Assembly (NCBI GenBank): GCA_023701135.1
Contig: JAMPXP010000002.1
Coordinates: forward strand, 227,936-291,935
Source of the DNA: Desulfobacula sp.
Lineage (GTDB): Bacteria > Desulfobacterota > Desulfobacteria > Desulfobacterales > Desulfobacteraceae
Length of the DNA: 64,000 nt
Direction: 5' to 3'
A program made the translations under genes and the position numbers. Shown one piece after another: positions 12,150-21,640 of this stretch. How positions within the stretch are numbered: the stretch's first letter is position 1; each line of letters begins with the position of its first letter. The notes below the pieces were generated by a model that was not told the DNA's origin, ran no database searches, and worked only from the letters and a program-made list of their open reading frames with translations.

Positions 12150-12787
12150 TCATCTTCCTTAAAGGCAGCAAGTTCCGTTTGATATGCCTTGATATCCACA
12201 TTAAAGAGGATCTCGCTGGCCGGGAACGAATAATCCCCCATCTCAAATTCACCATACAAATCATCCCAGAAATCATTGAATGAATCGTTGGCAATATAAA
12301 GCGGTTGTTCTTCCTCTGGAAGTGGCGTGATGCGCGGGTTTTCATTTTCAAAAGCACGAATCAGAAAAGCGGCAACGATGACCGTTGTATCAACCAGGAA
12401 CTCCCTGGTGAGGGCATCCACGCTGTCGTTCCTTGCTTTTAATTCATCAAGGCCTTTGCCGTGGGCGGTTATGCCGATTTCATTCCGAAGGTTGCCCATC
12501 TGCTGGCCGATGGTTGCCAGGGCAGTGGAAATCTGGGTAACCCGGTTTTCACCTGGGTACCCGACGGCAGTGAAAGCCTTTTTCATGACCGCATTGGTTT
12601 TTGGCTTAGCTCCAAGTTCAACGCTCTTGGTTTTGCAGATTTCCTTGCCGATGGTTTCCAGAAGGGCTTTGGCATTTTCAACGGCATGGCTGAAATCAGA
12701 AGAAAGGTGCGCTTCAATCCGGTCCGCATAGGTGGTCAGCGCCGACCATCTGCCGTATTGCTCGATTACCTTTCTGAGCCTTTCCAT
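12146..12787 (-). CDS. Abortive infection family protein (Abi_C-like)
   Basis: A 213-residue protein resembling the C-terminal domain of abortive-infection proteins (Pfam Abi_C). The match is seen in HAVENAKALLETIGKEIC, the middle segment ending in TALATIGQQMGNLRNEIG, then the conserved AHGKGLDEL histidine-containing turn and a C-terminal helix ending with acidic residues. Such proteins are linked to phage defence, and members often lie inside type I restriction operons; the toxic mechanism is unknown. Here it is joined tightly to hsdS (13 bp) and hsdR (ATGA overlap), so it should be made with the restriction complex. It is not a DNA-specificity protein by sequence. Confidence 0.75.
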
Positions 12788-12800
12788 TTGCTATATCGCC

Positions 12801-14021
12801 TCAGTTTTCATATTCAACCCGTACTTCTCCGCTCATCAGTTTGGGGAGCAAGGTGTCTCTGAGCTTTTCGAGGGTGCGGATTTGACTATAATTTTCTTTC
12901 TTCTTACGGAAAATTGGCTGTAGAATTCCTTTGAAAGCCAACATATAGGATGATTGTGGTATCTTTATGGTTGTACTTCCAATTTCGCCTAAACTTAAAT
13001 TTGGCTGAACCGCATGAACAATCTTCCCATCCATAATCTCTTGAAACATATTTGATTTCATAAAAAGATATAAGAATTCCGGGTAACATTTCACTGGATT
13101 TATGCGTATTATCGCAATTGCTTGATTTGTGTTTGCTGGTAAAATATCTTCGGATGCAATAGCGACTCGGCCAATCGTACCCGCAATGCTACACAAAATA
13201 TCTCCTTCTTGGAGCATTGAACGATTCAAGAATTCGTGGGTTTCAGTGCTGATTTTTGCGAATTTGTCCCAAATGAAATCGCCAGTATCAGTGATTGATT
13301 CTGCCTTTATAAAATTAACCCCCGTTTCTGTAAATTGATGCCCAAGCGTTGTTGGTGTTGTTCCTTTTGTAATTTTAAGACAAAGATCAGAAATGCAGCC
13401 ATCCATCCAATCCTCCTGCGCCTCCTCCACAAACCACTGCCTAAAAAGGGTTTCGGCCATGGCTTCGAGGGTTTTGTTCTGGCGGTGAAGCAGGTCTATT
13501 TTTGCCGAAAAATCAAAATAGATCTTTCCAACTAAGCGTTGAAAATTCCGATTCGGATATGGGATTAATAATTTGTCGAAATCTGTTTTTTTTAAATGCG
13601 GTATTACTCCACTGACATCCAAATTCTTGATTTGGGCCTGGACATCTGCTGATCGAAGAGCTGCAAATAAAAACAAAGGATCTATGACATCTTCGTCAGC
13701 TCGTAATGCAACCATGTCTTGTGCAATCACGAAATCAACAGGGTCGGGAACAAGACAAACAGCACCATTTTGGCTCCCTTTCAAAGTGAGTAAAATATCT
13801 CCAGGTCTTGGATGGGCACGAAACCAATTGTCATAGGTATCTTGAGACACAAACCTTATATTTTCATAGATTGGGTATAAGTTTCTATTATTCACGCAAT
13901 TTGTTGCTATTAGACTTATTCCAAAATTTTCAGTAGGAGCGGTCTTTCCCCGGTTGTCGACAATAAATTTGGTTGTTTTCGAGAGGGGAATTTCTCCTTT
14001 TTCCAGGTGAACATCGCTCAT
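12801..14021 (-). CDS. hsdS: Type I restriction enzyme, S (specificity) subunit
   Basis: A 406-residue HsdS with two target-recognition domains, each followed by a conserved helical spacer: LHRQNKTLEAMAETLFRQWF near residues 190-210 ends the first half, and IRTLEKLRDTLLPKLMSGEV ends the protein. The second domain opens with ISDLCLKITKGTTPTT. HsdS chooses the bipartite DNA site for both methylation and cleavage. The coding sequence from about 12.9 to 13.9 kb is clearly more AT-rich than neighbouring hsdM and hsdR, as expected for exchangeable recognition domains. The ATG at 14021 overlaps the stop of a 14-codon mini-ORF (ATGA), so its translation is probably coupled to that leader. Confidence 0.95.
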   Translation of the reverse strand: MSDVHLEKGEIPLSKTTKFIVDNRGKTAPTENFGISLIATNCVNNRNLYPIYENIRFVSQDTYDNWFRAHPRPGDILLTLKGSQNGAVCLVPDPVDFVIAQDMVALRADEDVIDPLFLFAALRSADVQAQIKNLDVSGVIPHLKKTDFDKLLIPYPNRNFQRLVGKIYFDFSAKIDLLHRQNKTLEAMAETLFRQWFVEEAQEDWMDGCISDLCLKITKGTTPTTLGHQFTETGVNFIKAESITDTGDFIWDKFAKISTETHEFLNRSMLQEGDILCSIAGTIGRVAIASEDILPANTNQAIAIIRINPVKCYPEFLYLFMKSNMFQEIMDGKIVHAVQPNLSLGEIGSTTIKIPQSSYMLAFKGILQPIFRKKKENYSQIRTLEKLRDTLLPKLMSGEVRVEYEN

Positions 14022-14073
14022 ATCTTCACCTTTGCCAGGTTTTCAGCGATCATCGCATTCATCCGCACTCCTC
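14017..14073. repeat. Direct repeat copy B: displaced hsdM 3' end before hsdS
   Basis: These 57 bp match 14995-15052 with about five differences, including one 1-nt indel. The core encodes AENLAKVKI and the ATGA junction in both copies. This copy lies immediately before hsdS, where the true hsdM end would be expected in an ordinary hsdM-hsdS operon. Confidence 0.85.
14018..14062 (-). CDS. 14-aa mini-ORF, relic of the HsdM C-terminus, coupled to hsdS
   Basis: The mini-ORF reads [14 protein letters not shown] and stops with a TGA that overlaps the hsdS ATG. It is the C-terminal tail of HsdM ([15 protein letters not shown]) with both Leu codons changed to ATG. A GGGAGGAG stretch lies about 5 nt upstream, so it is well placed to be translated. 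I infer that it preserves the ancestral hsdM-hsdS translational coupling after the ORF6N gene was inserted between them. The peptide itself is unlikely to have a function. Confidence 0.6.
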   Translation of the reverse strand: MNAMIAENLAKVKI

Positions 14074-14130
14074 CCTTCGTGTCGCAACAATCTCTTGCGC
14101 CGGAACTGCCGGCGGGTCACCTTGGGTCAT
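14059..14130 (-). CDS. 23-codon linking ORF between the ORF6N gene and the hsdM-tail mini-ORF
   Basis: The ATG at 14130 overlaps the stop of the ORF6N gene (ATGA), and its own TGA at 14059-14061 overlaps the ATG of the next mini-ORF (again ATGA). The peptide is not recognised. Its likely value is positional: it would let ribosomes pass from the ORF6N gene to the hsdM-tail mini-ORF and then to hsdS. A chance arrangement cannot be excluded from one sequence. Confidence 0.4.
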   Translation of the reverse strand: MTQGDPPAVPAQEIVATRREECG

Positions 14131-14999
14131 AACTCAACCCTCCTCAGCATCTCAATGGCCTGCATCTCCATCTTTGAAAACGCGAACCATTTCTTGCCCA
14201 AATCTTTGAGCGACGCGCCGATGTGGTAGATATCGTCGTCGATGATCAGAAACCGGTCGTGGGCAAGTTTGAATTCCAGCACCTCAATGGCCGGGTATTG
14301 TGCGTTGAATTTAGCGACGTCCTGGGCAAGTTGACGGCTGATGCTCTTGGTCAGCAACTGCACACTCACCTCCACTTTGCGCTTGGTGAGTAACAGCAAC
14401 ACGCTTTCATCCACATAATTGTCAATCAGGATAATCCGGTGCCTGGCGGAACGGATAAGATTGCAAACAAAGGCGTAGGCATCAAAAACCTGACCATCGA
14501 AAAAGATTCCTTGCTTTGGCGGAACGGATTTCTCTTCAATGGCCCTTAAAACCCGCTCAACTTTCTGGTCTGTTTGGATTTGCTTGATTTCAAGCGAGTC
14601 CAGCCGTTGAAAAACCTGGGCATTGGCCGAAAGAAAACGGCGCATGGCGACAAAAGCATTGATAATCTGAATACTGACCTTAACGGCTGTCTCACTTCGC
14701 AGAACTGCGGAAAGCATGGTGACACCCTGTTCGGTAAAGACATGCGGCAAGCTCGTCGAATGTTTCAAACTGGCGAACCGGTCACAATTTGTGACCAGTT
14801 GCTCGTTTTCCAATGGGTTAAGTTGAAATCTGAATTGTTCGGGAAATCGGGCGATATTTCTTTTGACCGCCTGATTCAACACCTTGGTTTCCACTCCATA
14901 AAGGGATGCCAAATCACGATCAACCATGACGTGCCTGTCGCGGATCATAAAGATGTAATTTTCGGCTAACTCAAACTCCGGTTTCAGGCTTAGACTCAT
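14127..14999 (-). CDS. ORF6N-domain DNA-binding protein with PLD-like C-terminus
   Basis: A 290-residue accessory protein inside the type I restriction operon. Residues about 12-100 form an ORF6N domain ([54 protein letters not shown]), a presumed DNA-binding domain also found in phages and linked to KilA-N/RhuM-type proteins. A coiled segment ([19 protein letters not shown]) joins it to a C-terminal domain with [18 protein letters not shown], which looks like one half of a phospholipase-D/HKD-type active site with Arg where Lys is usual. The pairing suggests a nucleic-acid-targeting effector, but enzymatic activity is inference. Both ends join neighbours through ATGA overlaps, and the gene lies between two copies of the hsdM 3' end. 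Confidence 0.75.
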   Translation of the reverse strand: MSLSLKPEFELAENYIFMIRDRHVMVDRDLASLYGVETKVLNQAVKRNIARFPEQFRFQLNPLENEQLVTNCDRFASLKHSTSLPHVFTEQGVTMLSAVLRSETAVKVSIQIINAFVAMRRFLSANAQVFQRLDSLEIKQIQTDQKVERVLRAIEEKSVPPKQGIFFDGQVFDAYAFVCNLIRSARHRIILIDNYVDESVLLLLTKRKVEVSVQLLTKSISRQLAQDVAKFNAQYPAIEVLEFKLAHDRFLIIDDDIYHIGASLKDLGKKWFAFSKMEMQAIEMLRRVEL

Positions 15000-15052
15000 A
15001 TCTTCACCTTTGCCAGATTTTCAGCGATCAGCGCATTCAGCCGCGTCTCCTC
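14995..15052. repeat. Direct repeat copy A: true hsdM 3' end
   Basis: This is the functional end of hsdM and the partner of the copy at 14017-14073. Together the two copies bracket the 290-codon ORF6N gene as a cassette of about 980 bp per repeat unit. Insertion by unequal recombination between related hsdM ends would leave this footprint. Confidence 0.85.
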
Positions 15053-16540
15053 TTTCAATTGTTCTTCGAACTCGGCCTTGAGCCTGGTAAACCGCTCTTT
15101 GAAATCAAAATCATCCTCTTCATCGGCCAGCCCCACATACCTGCCCGGCGTCAGCACATAATCCAGTTCCCGGACCCGGTCAATGGGAGCGGAGCAGCAG
15201 AAGCCCTTCACATCCTCATAATTCCCGTCCGGATTCCGCCAGTTATGGTAGGTGCCGGAAATGGCGGCAATGTCATCTTCCGAAAACTCCTTGGTTCGGC
15301 GGTTGATCAGGTGGCCCAGGTTGCGGGCATCAATAAAAAGGATTTCATCGGTGCGGTTGCGGAACCTGCCGTTGGCCTTGTTGCGACTCAAAAACCACAA
15401 GCAGGCCGGGATCTGGGTGTTCAGAAACAGCTTGGCGGGCAGGTTGATAATGCAGTCCACCAGCCGGGCCTCGACCAGCTCTTTGCGGATGTCCCCCTCG
15501 CCGGAAGTCTTGGACGTCAGGGAACCCTTGGCCAGAACAAAACCGGCCTGGCCGCTGTGGCTTAAGTGATAAAGGAAGTGCTGTATCCAGGCATAGTTGG
15601 CGTTTCCCGGAGGCGGCACACCGTATTTCCAGCGGCCGTCTTTCTTAAGAAGCTCCCCGCTCCAGTCGCTGTCATTGAAGGGCGGATTGGCGATGACATA
15701 GTCGGCCTTCAGGTCCTTGTGGCTGTCATTCAAGAAAGAGCCCTCGTTGTTCCACCTGACCTGGGAGCTGTCAATGCCCCGGATCGCCAGGTTCATCCTG
15801 GCCAGCCGCCAGGTGGTGTGGTTGCTCTCCTGGCCGTAGATGGAAATATCGTTCACCTTGCCCTGATGCTCGACCACAAACTTTTCCGACTGCACGAACA
15901 TGCCGCCGGAGCCGCAGCAGGGATCGAACACCCGGCCTTTATACGGCTCCAGCATTTCGACCAGCACCTCGACAACGGAACGCGGGGTATAGAACTGGCC
16001 GCCCTTTTTACCCTCGGCCAGGGCGAATTCCCCCAGGAAATATTCAAACACATGCCCAAGCACGTCTGCGCTGCGGTCTTTGGCGTCTCCCATGGCAATA
16101 TTGCCGACCAGGTTGATCAAACCGCCAAGGCTGGTGGGATCAAGATTGCCCCTGGCGTATACCTTGGGAAGCACATCCTTGAGAGACGGGTTGTCCTTTT
16201 CAATGGCATCCATGGCCTCGTCAACCGTCTTGCCGATGGCAGGCTGCGTGGCCATGGACTGCAGATAGGCCCAGCGGGCCTTTTCAGGAACAAAAAAGAC
16301 ATTTTCCGCCTTGTATTCGTCCTTGTCCTCCGGGTCGGCCCCGGCATATTCGCCCTCACCGCTTTTCAGCGTGTCATAGAGGCCTTCAAACGCATCGGAA
16401 ATATACCGGAGGAAGATCAATCCCAGGACAACATGCTTGTATTCCGCAGCATCAATATTCTTCCTGAGCTTGTCCGCCGCTTTCCAGAGCTGTGTCTCCA
16501 GCGGCTCTTCCTTGTCATTAGGCCTCTTGGCGTTTGCCAT
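14996..16540 (-). CDS. hsdM: Type I restriction-modification N6-adenine methyltransferase, M subunit
   Basis: A 514-residue HsdM. The N-terminal helical HsdM_N region ([20 protein letters not shown]) is followed by the catalytic core, with SAM-binding [17 protein letters not shown] near residue 203 and the N6-adenine motif NPPFNDSDW near residue 281. [14 protein letters not shown] and [20 protein letters not shown] are characteristic of the family. It methylates the site chosen by HsdS and is required for restriction. It is the first gene of the operon; GGAG lies about 7 nt before the ATG at 16540. Its stop overlaps the ORF6N gene start (ATGA). Confidence 0.95.
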   Translation of the reverse strand: MANAKRPNDKEEPLETQLWKAADKLRKNIDAAEYKHVVLGLIFLRYISDAFEGLYDTLKSGEGEYAGADPEDKDEYKAENVFFVPEKARWAYLQSMATQPAIGKTVDEAMDAIEKDNPSLKDVLPKVYARGNLDPTSLGGLINLVGNIAMGDAKDRSADVLGHVFEYFLGEFALAEGKKGGQFYTPRSVVEVLVEMLEPYKGRVFDPCCGSGGMFVQSEKFVVEHQGKVNDISIYGQESNHTTWRLARMNLAIRGIDSSQVRWNNEGSFLNDSHKDLKADYVIANPPFNDSDWSGELLKKDGRWKYGVPPPGNANYAWIQHFLYHLSHSGQAGFVLAKGSLTSKTSGEGDIRKELVEARLVDCIINLPAKLFLNTQIPACLWFLSRNKANGRFRNRTDEILFIDARNLGHLINRRTKEFSEDDIAAISGTYHNWRNPDGNYEDVKGFCCSAPIDRVRELDYVLTPGRYVGLADEEDDFDFKERFTRLKAEFEEQLKEETRLNALIAENLAKVKI

Positions 16541-16689
16541 GTGCTGCTCCAGATATAAAATGAATCCGTAATCCTGTTAAATGCCTTATCAGGATTTCGT
16601 TCCGGTTGTAAAGACATATTTGTGGGGACGGAAAAGGATCTTGCAGGTGTGGGGAAACCATCACCGGGCGGGGTTTTGAGGAAGGGGCG

Positions 16690-16857
16690 TTAACCCATGC
16701 CCATCTCCTGCTCAACCCGCTCGATTTCCTTTAAAAGGCTTTCCCTTTCCTCGGCCGTGAGGCCGGGGGAGGCAAGGCGTTTTTGAAGGCCGAGCAGGAT
16801 CATCTCTTCCCTGTACTGGTTGCAGGTGTATTTGGGAGCGGGGTCGTTTTTTGGCAT
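16690..16857 (-). CDS. Small conserved-looking protein, 55 aa
   Basis: A hand-translated frame of 55 residues, beginning MPKNDPAPKYTCNQYREE and ending in a charged helix (TAEERESLLKEIERVEQEM). AGGAAAG sits about 6 nt before the ATG at 16857. Most of the sequence would be two short amphipathic helices with one Cys. It lies 24 bp downstream of the THUMP methyltransferase on the same strand, so co-transcription is likely. No function is assigned; it may be a small partner of the methyltransferase. Confidence 0.65.
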   Translation of the reverse strand: MPKNDPAPKYTCNQYREEMILLGLQKRLASPGLTAEERESLLKEIERVEQEMGMG

Positions 16858-16881
16858 GGGTTCTTTCCTGTGAACGGATGG

Positions 16882-18087
16882 TTAAAAGAGATCGTAGCGG
16901 ACCAGTTTGCCTTCAAGGCCGCCGATCTGAAGGGGTTTTTTCCAGGTGGGGGACAGGGGTACTTTTTTGATGTATTTGGGTTCGCCAAAATAAATAAAGG
17001 CCCTGGAGGTCTTGCACCGGTCCTTTAAAAACAGGCCCAGGTCCGTATAGAATTGATTCAGGTTTTCGTCCTTTCCCATGCGGATGCCGTAGGGCGGGTT
17101 GGCCACAATGACGCTGCCCCGGATGCCTTCGATCTCCTTGAAATCCTTTTGCAGGATCTCGATCTCGCTGCCGAAATGAAGGCCCATGATATTGACCCTG
17201 GCTGCAGCCACCGATTCTTCGGAAATATCGCTGCCGCCGATCAGGGCCTTGGGCAGGGGTCGGTAATGGTCCCCGGCCTCTTTTTTTACCTCTTCCCAGA
17301 GGCTGGCGTCAAAATCCGGCAGCCGCTCAAAGCCGAATTGGGTTCGAAAGACCTGGGCCGGGATCCGGCAATAGGCCATGAGGGCTTCGCACAAAAGGGT
17401 GCCGGAGCCGCACATGGGGTCGTACAGGGGCAGGCTGCCGTCCCATTCCGACATCCGGATGATGGCCGCGGCAATGGTTTCCTGCATGGGCGCGGAAACG
17501 GATTCCTCCCGGTAGCCCCGTTTGTGCAGGGTGCCGCCGGAGGCGTCAATGGAAAGGGTGGCCATGTCCCGGTGAAGATGCAGGTTGACGGTGATATAGG
17601 GGTTTTTGGCATCCACATCGGGCCGTTTGTTGGACCTGTCCCGGAAATAATCGGCAATGGCGTCCTTGACCCTTAAGCCTGCAAAATTGGAATGGGTGAT
17701 CTTGGATTCCGACACATTGGCGGTAATGGAAAAGGTTTTTTTCGGGGTTAAAAATTCTTCCCACCGGATCTTCCCGGCCTGGGCGTAAAGTTCATCTTTG
17801 TCCTTGCACTCAAAGACCGCAAGGGGGGCCAGGATCCTGGACAGGAGCCGGGCAAAATAGGTTATCCGGTAAAAGTCCCGGCGGGAGGCCGTGAACCAGA
17901 TGCCCCGGTAGACGGGCTTGATCCTGGCCGCGCCCAGTTCCCGGAGTTCTTTAACGGCCAGGTCCTTGACGGTTTCAGATACCTGGGCGAAATACCGGGA
18001 TTCCTTTTCATACAGATAGGTGAGCTTGGCCTGTTTTCTGTCCTTGCCGGTTCCTTTTTCAAGGATGGCTTTTTTGCCTGTGTTCAA
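16882..18087 (-). CDS. THUMP-domain rRNA/tRNA N2-guanine methyltransferase (RlmL-type)
   Basis: A 401-residue RNA methyltransferase. The N-terminal part (residues about 30-190) is a ferredoxin-like/THUMP RNA-binding region, followed by [20 protein letters not shown], a hallmark of RlmL/YcbY-type enzymes. The catalytic domain has the SAM loop [17 protein letters not shown] (about 247-263) and the amino-methyltransferase motif NPPYGIRMG. Family members methylate guanine N2 in 23S rRNA or tRNA; which RNA is not decidable here. It lacks the second methyltransferase domain of E. coli RlmKL. The start overlaps the DUF4438 gene by 4 bp, and the 55-aa gene follows. Confidence 0.9.
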   Translation of the reverse strand: MNTGKKAILEKGTGKDRKQAKLTYLYEKESRYFAQVSETVKDLAVKELRELGAARIKPVYRGIWFTASRRDFYRITYFARLLSRILAPLAVFECKDKDELYAQAGKIRWEEFLTPKKTFSITANVSESKITHSNFAGLRVKDAIADYFRDRSNKRPDVDAKNPYITVNLHLHRDMATLSIDASGGTLHKRGYREESVSAPMQETIAAAIIRMSEWDGSLPLYDPMCGSGTLLCEALMAYCRIPAQVFRTQFGFERLPDFDASLWEEVKKEAGDHYRPLPKALIGGSDISEESVAAARVNIMGLHFGSEIEILQKDFKEIEGIRGSVIVANPPYGIRMGKDENLNQFYTDLGLFLKDRCKTSRAFIYFGEPKYIKKVPLSPTWKKPLQIGGLEGKLVRYDLF

Positions 18088-18998
18088 ATTTTTTTCCTTA
18101 ATGCGGGTGCTTTTTTCCGTTGGGTCCCGATCTTCAAGAGACCGGCAAGGTTGGCGATAGGGTCAATGACCGGCTCGATGAGGGCCATGGGGCAGGTCAT
18201 GAGGGTGGAGATGCCGGGGCCGTGACCGGCCAGGAGGCAGTCCGAATGCACCACGATGCCGATGCTGACGGCTCCCCGGACAAAGGCCCGGCCATAGGAA
18301 TTGTCATGGTCCAGCAGGGCCACAAAATCCCCGAATCTGAGCTTGTCCAGGCCGTATTCCCGGACGGTGTCCGGGTCACTGGTCATGACGTCGTAATCCC
18401 CGGCCGCCGTATGGGCCGAGCCAAGGCCGGAGCCCATGCACTGGGCCGGGACCAGGGTGGTGACCGGTACCCGGAGCCTGCCGCCTTTGATTTCTTTGAT
18501 CTTCATTTTGTTCAATAGACCGGGGTCCAGGTTGAAGAGCCGGATATCCGGGTAATCCAGGAGTTTCAGGCCCTGACCCCTGGACCGGATCATGATTTTG
18601 TCGTCATAGGTCAGCTTTTCCAGGGCCGAGGCCGGGAAATCCACCATGACGTGTTCGGAGCCGCCGTGGTGGCCGGTGACTCTTCCTTTTTCTCCCTTGG
18701 CGTCCCCGGACACGATGCGGGCCTCGTTTCCGATGCAGGAAAGGATCTGCAAGGCGTCATTGGGGAATTCAAAGGGTTTTTCCGGGTTGGCCGAACAACT
18801 GACCCCGGGCTCAATATGGTCGCCGGCCAGTCCAAAGGCCGAATCCCCCACCCGGACATTCAGGGTGATCCCCCCGATGCTGGGAAGGATAAAGGGTTTT
18901 CCCTCATGGCTCACCCGCCAGCCGGTTCTGAGCCGGGGGGGGCCGGGTTTGCATTGCAGCAGAACTTCAACCAGTTTGTCTTCATTTGTTTTCAGCAT
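18084..18998 (-). CDS. DUF4438-family protein
   Basis: A 304-residue protein of the DUF4438 family (structurally known from Thermotoga, function unknown). Recognisable segments are [40 protein letters not shown], and the late [20 protein letters not shown], which contains conserved His/Asp/Cys residues that may bind a ligand or metal. It has no signal peptide and is probably cytoplasmic. It lies between an MFS transporter gene (10 bp upstream) and the THUMP methyltransferase (4-bp overlap). No reaction can be stated. Confidence 0.8.
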   Translation of the reverse strand: MLKTNEDKLVEVLLQCKPGPPRLRTGWRVSHEGKPFILPSIGGITLNVRVGDSAFGLAGDHIEPGVSCSANPEKPFEFPNDALQILSCIGNEARIVSGDAKGEKGRVTGHHGGSEHVMVDFPASALEKLTYDDKIMIRSRGQGLKLLDYPDIRLFNLDPGLLNKMKIKEIKGGRLRVPVTTLVPAQCMGSGLGSAHTAAGDYDVMTSDPDTVREYGLDKLRFGDFVALLDHDNSYGRAFVRGAVSIGIVVHSDCLLAGHGPGISTLMTCPMALIEPVIDPIANLAGLLKIGTQRKKAPALRKKI

Positions 18999-19008
18999 GG
19001 TATCTTCC

Positions 19009-20154
19009 TTATGAATGATCCAGTTTTAAGAGGAACGGGATGGCGAAAAACCCGATCACGGCACTGACGATAAACATATTGTCAAGCCCTGCCAGGTCGC
19101 CGATGATCCCGGCCAGGAATACGGCCACGGACCGGACAAAAAACGAGGCCATCATGAAAAGCCCGTTGGCGGCCGAAGGGTTCATTTTTGCATTTTCCTG
19201 GACCAGGGCCAGCATGACGGGCGTGGTGGACAGAACGGTGAAGCCTGCCACCCCGACCATGGCAACTTTGATGAACCCGTCGGTAAACACAAAGGTCAGG
19301 ATGGCTGCGGGCGCCACCATCAATACCCAGAACAGGACCCGCTGTCTTCCGATCCGGTCGCTGAGGGTTCCGGCGCAGAGGATGCCGGCCACGCCGAAGG
19401 CTTCATACAGGGCCAGGGCTGCCCCGCCGTACCAGAGGCTCCCGGTTTGCCTTTCCACAAAAACCGTCAGAAAGGTGCCCATGACGGCGTGCATAAAGGA
19501 CCGGGCCGCCAATACCCCGGTGATGGGCACCAGCACATGTTTGATTTCATCATAGGCGGATTTAATGGAGCCTTTCCGCTTCATGCCGGTTTTTTCGGTT
19601 TCTTTTTCCAGGGCAAAATACAGCAGGACCGAAATGAGAACGGCAAGGCCCATGACCAGATAAAACCGGTCCTGCCCCAGAAAGGAAACGGCAGCCACGG
19701 CAAACATGGGGCCCACCATCCGGGCGGCTTCTCCGCCGGTCATATACAGGCCCATGCCCCGGCCTTTTTTCAGGCCCGAATATCCGGCCACCAGGACCGG
19801 GGAGGGCACATGGAAAAGTGCCACACTGATGCCGGCCAGAAACACGAGGATCAGGAGTAAAGAATAGGTGCCGGCGTTCAAGATCAGGCTCATGGATACC
19901 GCCGTTAGGGTGGGCGCCAGGATGACCAGCCACCGGGCCAGCCCCCGGTTGTCGGCAAAAAGGCCGATGACGGGATTGAGCAGGGCCGGGACCTGCATCA
20001 CCGTGGACAAAAGCCCGGCCTGGCCCAGGGTCAGGGACAATTTTTCAATGATCAGGGGCAGAAGGGGTGAAAGAAAGCTGGTGTACACATCATGGACAAA
20101 ATGGGAAAAAGCAACCAGCATTACCCTGCCGGTCTGGAATGGTTCAGGTTTCAT
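19009..20154 (-). CDS. MFS transporter (fosmidomycin-resistance-like)
   Basis: A 381-residue major facilitator with about 12 hydrophobic segments. [20 protein letters not shown] near the N-terminus and the inter-helix loop [11 protein letters not shown] resemble the fosmidomycin-resistance (Fsr) group; a second domain repeat begins around residue 200 and carries [12 protein letters not shown], the motif-A-like loop. The frame is open much farther upstream, but the extension has no MFS character. The ATG at 20154 begins the first helix correctly and is preceded by an AAGAG ribosome site. It probably exports a small molecule; substrate unknown. It is upstream of, and likely co-transcribed with, the DUF4438 gene. 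Confidence 0.85.
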   Translation of the reverse strand: MKPEPFQTGRVMLVAFSHFVHDVYTSFLSPLLPLIIEKLSLTLGQAGLLSTVMQVPALLNPVIGLFADNRGLARWLVILAPTLTAVSMSLILNAGTYSLLLILVFLAGISVALFHVPSPVLVAGYSGLKKGRGMGLYMTGGEAARMVGPMFAVAAVSFLGQDRFYLVMGLAVLISVLLYFALEKETEKTGMKRKGSIKSAYDEIKHVLVPITGVLAARSFMHAVMGTFLTVFVERQTGSLWYGGAALALYEAFGVAGILCAGTLSDRIGRQRVLFWVLMVAPAAILTFVFTDGFIKVAMVGVAGFTVLSTTPVMLALVQENAKMNPSAANGLFMMASFFVRSVAVFLAGIIGDLAGLDNMFIVSAVIGFFAIPFLLKLDHS

Positions 20155-20274
20155 TTGAGCTCTTTTATCAGATTTACCCGCTAAAGTAAAAGAATTTGTA
20201 TGGCGTTTCCCTGGATTCGGACTTAGAATAAGAAAAAGCCATACCTTAAACCCCATCATAAAAGGATGACGCTT

Positions 20275-21267
20275 ATGGACCCTATCACTTACAAGGCCAT
20301 GGTGGTCGAAGAAATTGAAAAAAACAAATTCACAAGGCAGATCCGGGAATTGCAGGTCCGGGACCTGCCGGACAATGATGTCCTGGTCCGGGTATTGTAT
20401 TCTTCCCTGAATTATAAGGATGCCCTGTCCGCCACGGGCAACCGGGGCGTCACAAGGACTTATCCGCACACGCCGGGCATTGATGCGGCCGGGATTGTGG
20501 AAGAAAGCCGGGCCCAATCCGTACAAAAGGGGGAAAAGGTCATTGTGACGAGCTATGATCTCGGCATGAATACCAAGGGCGGATTCGGGCAGTATATCCG
20601 GGTTCCGGCGGACTGGGTGGTGAAAATGCCCCAGGGCCTGGATGAAAAGGAAAGTATGATTTTCGGAACCGCCGGGTTTACGGCTGGTATGTCTGTTTTT
20701 AAATTGACGCAGACCATCACGCCCGGGCACGGGGATATCCTGGTCACCGGCGCCACCGGCGGGGTGGGAAGCATGGCCGTGGCCATTCTTTCCCATTTGG
20801 GCTATGCCGTCATTGCCCTGTCCGGAAAACCCGACACCGGGTTTCTGACCCGCCTGGGAGCAAGAGCCGTCCTTCCCCGGAAGGATTTTCTTGCCGACAC
20901 GGCTTCTCCAATCTTAAAACCGCGCTTTGCCGGTGCCGTTGACACCGTGGGCGGAGACATCCTGGCCACGGCGGTCAAATCCGTTAAGCAGGAGGGCATC
21001 GTGACCTGTTGCGGCAATGTGGCCTCCGCTGACCTTCCCCTCAATGTATACCCCTTCATCCTGAGGGGGGTTTCCCTTTTGGGCATCGATTCCCAGCATT
21101 ATTCCATGGATCTTCGGATCCTGATCTGGAAAAAGCTCGCCCGGGAATGGAAATTCGAAGGTCTGGACAGTATTTATGATGAAACCGATCTTTACGGCTT
21201 GAACGGAAAAATCGACCTGATTCTAAAGGGGGAGTTAAAAGGCAGGACCCTGGTGAATTTGAACTAG
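20275..21267 (+). CDS. YhdH/YhfP-family quinone oxidoreductase (acrylyl-CoA reductase-like)
   Basis: A 330-residue zinc-independent medium-chain reductase. LYSSLNYKDALSATGNRGV and YPHTPGIDAAGIV near the N-terminus, and the NADP-binding LVTGATGGVGSMAVAIL (about residues 150-166), are typical of the YhdH/YhfP and AcuI group. AcuI reduces acrylyl-CoA, but many members are uncharacterised enoyl or quinone reductases. An ATG at 20266 lies almost on the AAGGA ribosome site, so the ATG at 20275 (about 9 nt downstream of it) is preferred. It is divergent from the MFS gene. Confidence 0.85.
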   Translation: MDPITYKAMVVEEIEKNKFTRQIRELQVRDLPDNDVLVRVLYSSLNYKDALSATGNRGVTRTYPHTPGIDAAGIVEESRAQSVQKGEKVIVTSYDLGMNTKGGFGQYIRVPADWVVKMPQGLDEKESMIFGTAGFTAGMSVFKLTQTITPGHGDILVTGATGGVGSMAVAILSHLGYAVIALSGKPDTGFLTRLGARAVLPRKDFLADTASPILKPRFAGAVDTVGGDILATAVKSVKQEGIVTCCGNVASADLPLNVYPFILRGVSLLGIDSQHYSMDLRILIWKKLAREWKFEGLDSIYDETDLYGLNGKIDLILKGELKGRTLVNLN

Positions 21268-21283
21268 GTATTTTGTTTTATCA

Positions 21284-21312
21284 TTGACAATGGGGATGAA
21301 TTACCCTTTAAT
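21284..21312 (+). promoter_or_regulatory. Sigma-70-type promoter for the small zinc-ribbon gene
   Basis: A perfect TTGACA at 21284-21289 is followed, after exactly 17 bp, by TTTAAT (one mismatch from TATAAT) at 21307-21312. This predicts a transcript start near 21319 and a leader of about 45 nt before the ATG at 21363. No other promoter in the gap is as good. Confidence 0.6.
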
Positions 21313-21362
21313 TTTGGCAGTCCCCGGTTTTCAACACCAACCTTAAACAAGAGGAGGATATC

Positions 21363-21548
21363 ATGACCACACCGCAACATTGCCCAGGTTTTCAGCAGTT
21401 TAAAAATTTAAAATCCTTTACCTGTAAATGCCCGAAATGCAAAGCCGTAAAGGAAATCTTTTCCGATGAGTTTAATAAGGCCCATAAATGCAGCAAATGC
21501 GGAGAAGAAATAGATTTTACATCCTGTGCCTATGAAGCCGGAAATTAA
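21363..21548 (+). CDS. Small zinc-ribbon protein, 61 aa
   Basis: A 61-residue protein with two CxxC knuckles (FTCKCPKCKAVKEIF and HKCSKCGEEIDF) separated by about 20 residues, a rubredoxin/zinc-ribbon-like arrangement expected to bind one Zn or Fe. A GAGGAGG ribosome site is about 6 nt before the ATG. It has its own strong-looking promoter and a hairpin after the stop, so it appears to be a single-gene transcript that could be abundant. Its partner is unknown. Confidence 0.8.
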   Translation: MTTPQHCPGFQQFKNLKSFTCKCPKCKAVKEIFSDEFNKAHKCSKCGEEIDFTSCAYEAGN

Positions 21549-21550
21549 AT

Positions 21551-21613
21551 AAAGGCTTACCCCTGTCCCTGGTTTTGAACGGCTAAGGCATCGAAACCGG
21601 GACAGGGCCTTTC
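21551..21613 (+). terminator. Hairpin after the zinc-ribbon gene (possible terminator)
   Basis: CCCTGTCCC at 21561-21569 pairs perfectly with GGGACAGGG at 21599-21607. An outer AAAGGC (21551-21556) can pair with GCCTTT, leaving a small bulge. The T-run is short (TTT), so termination may be weak or may allow read-through into the lipoprotein gene at 21641. Confidence 0.5.
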
Positions 21614-21640
21614 AGACGTCCATCTTCCCGGAGACCACCC

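Noticed and set aside
15566..16558. Open frame of 330 codons on the plus strand
   Set aside because: Antisense to hsdM, whose catalytic motifs are intact on the other strand.
20155..20796. N-terminal extension of the MFS gene to 20796
   Set aside because: The extension is antisense to the YhdH gene and not MFS-like; the transporter starts naturally at 20154.
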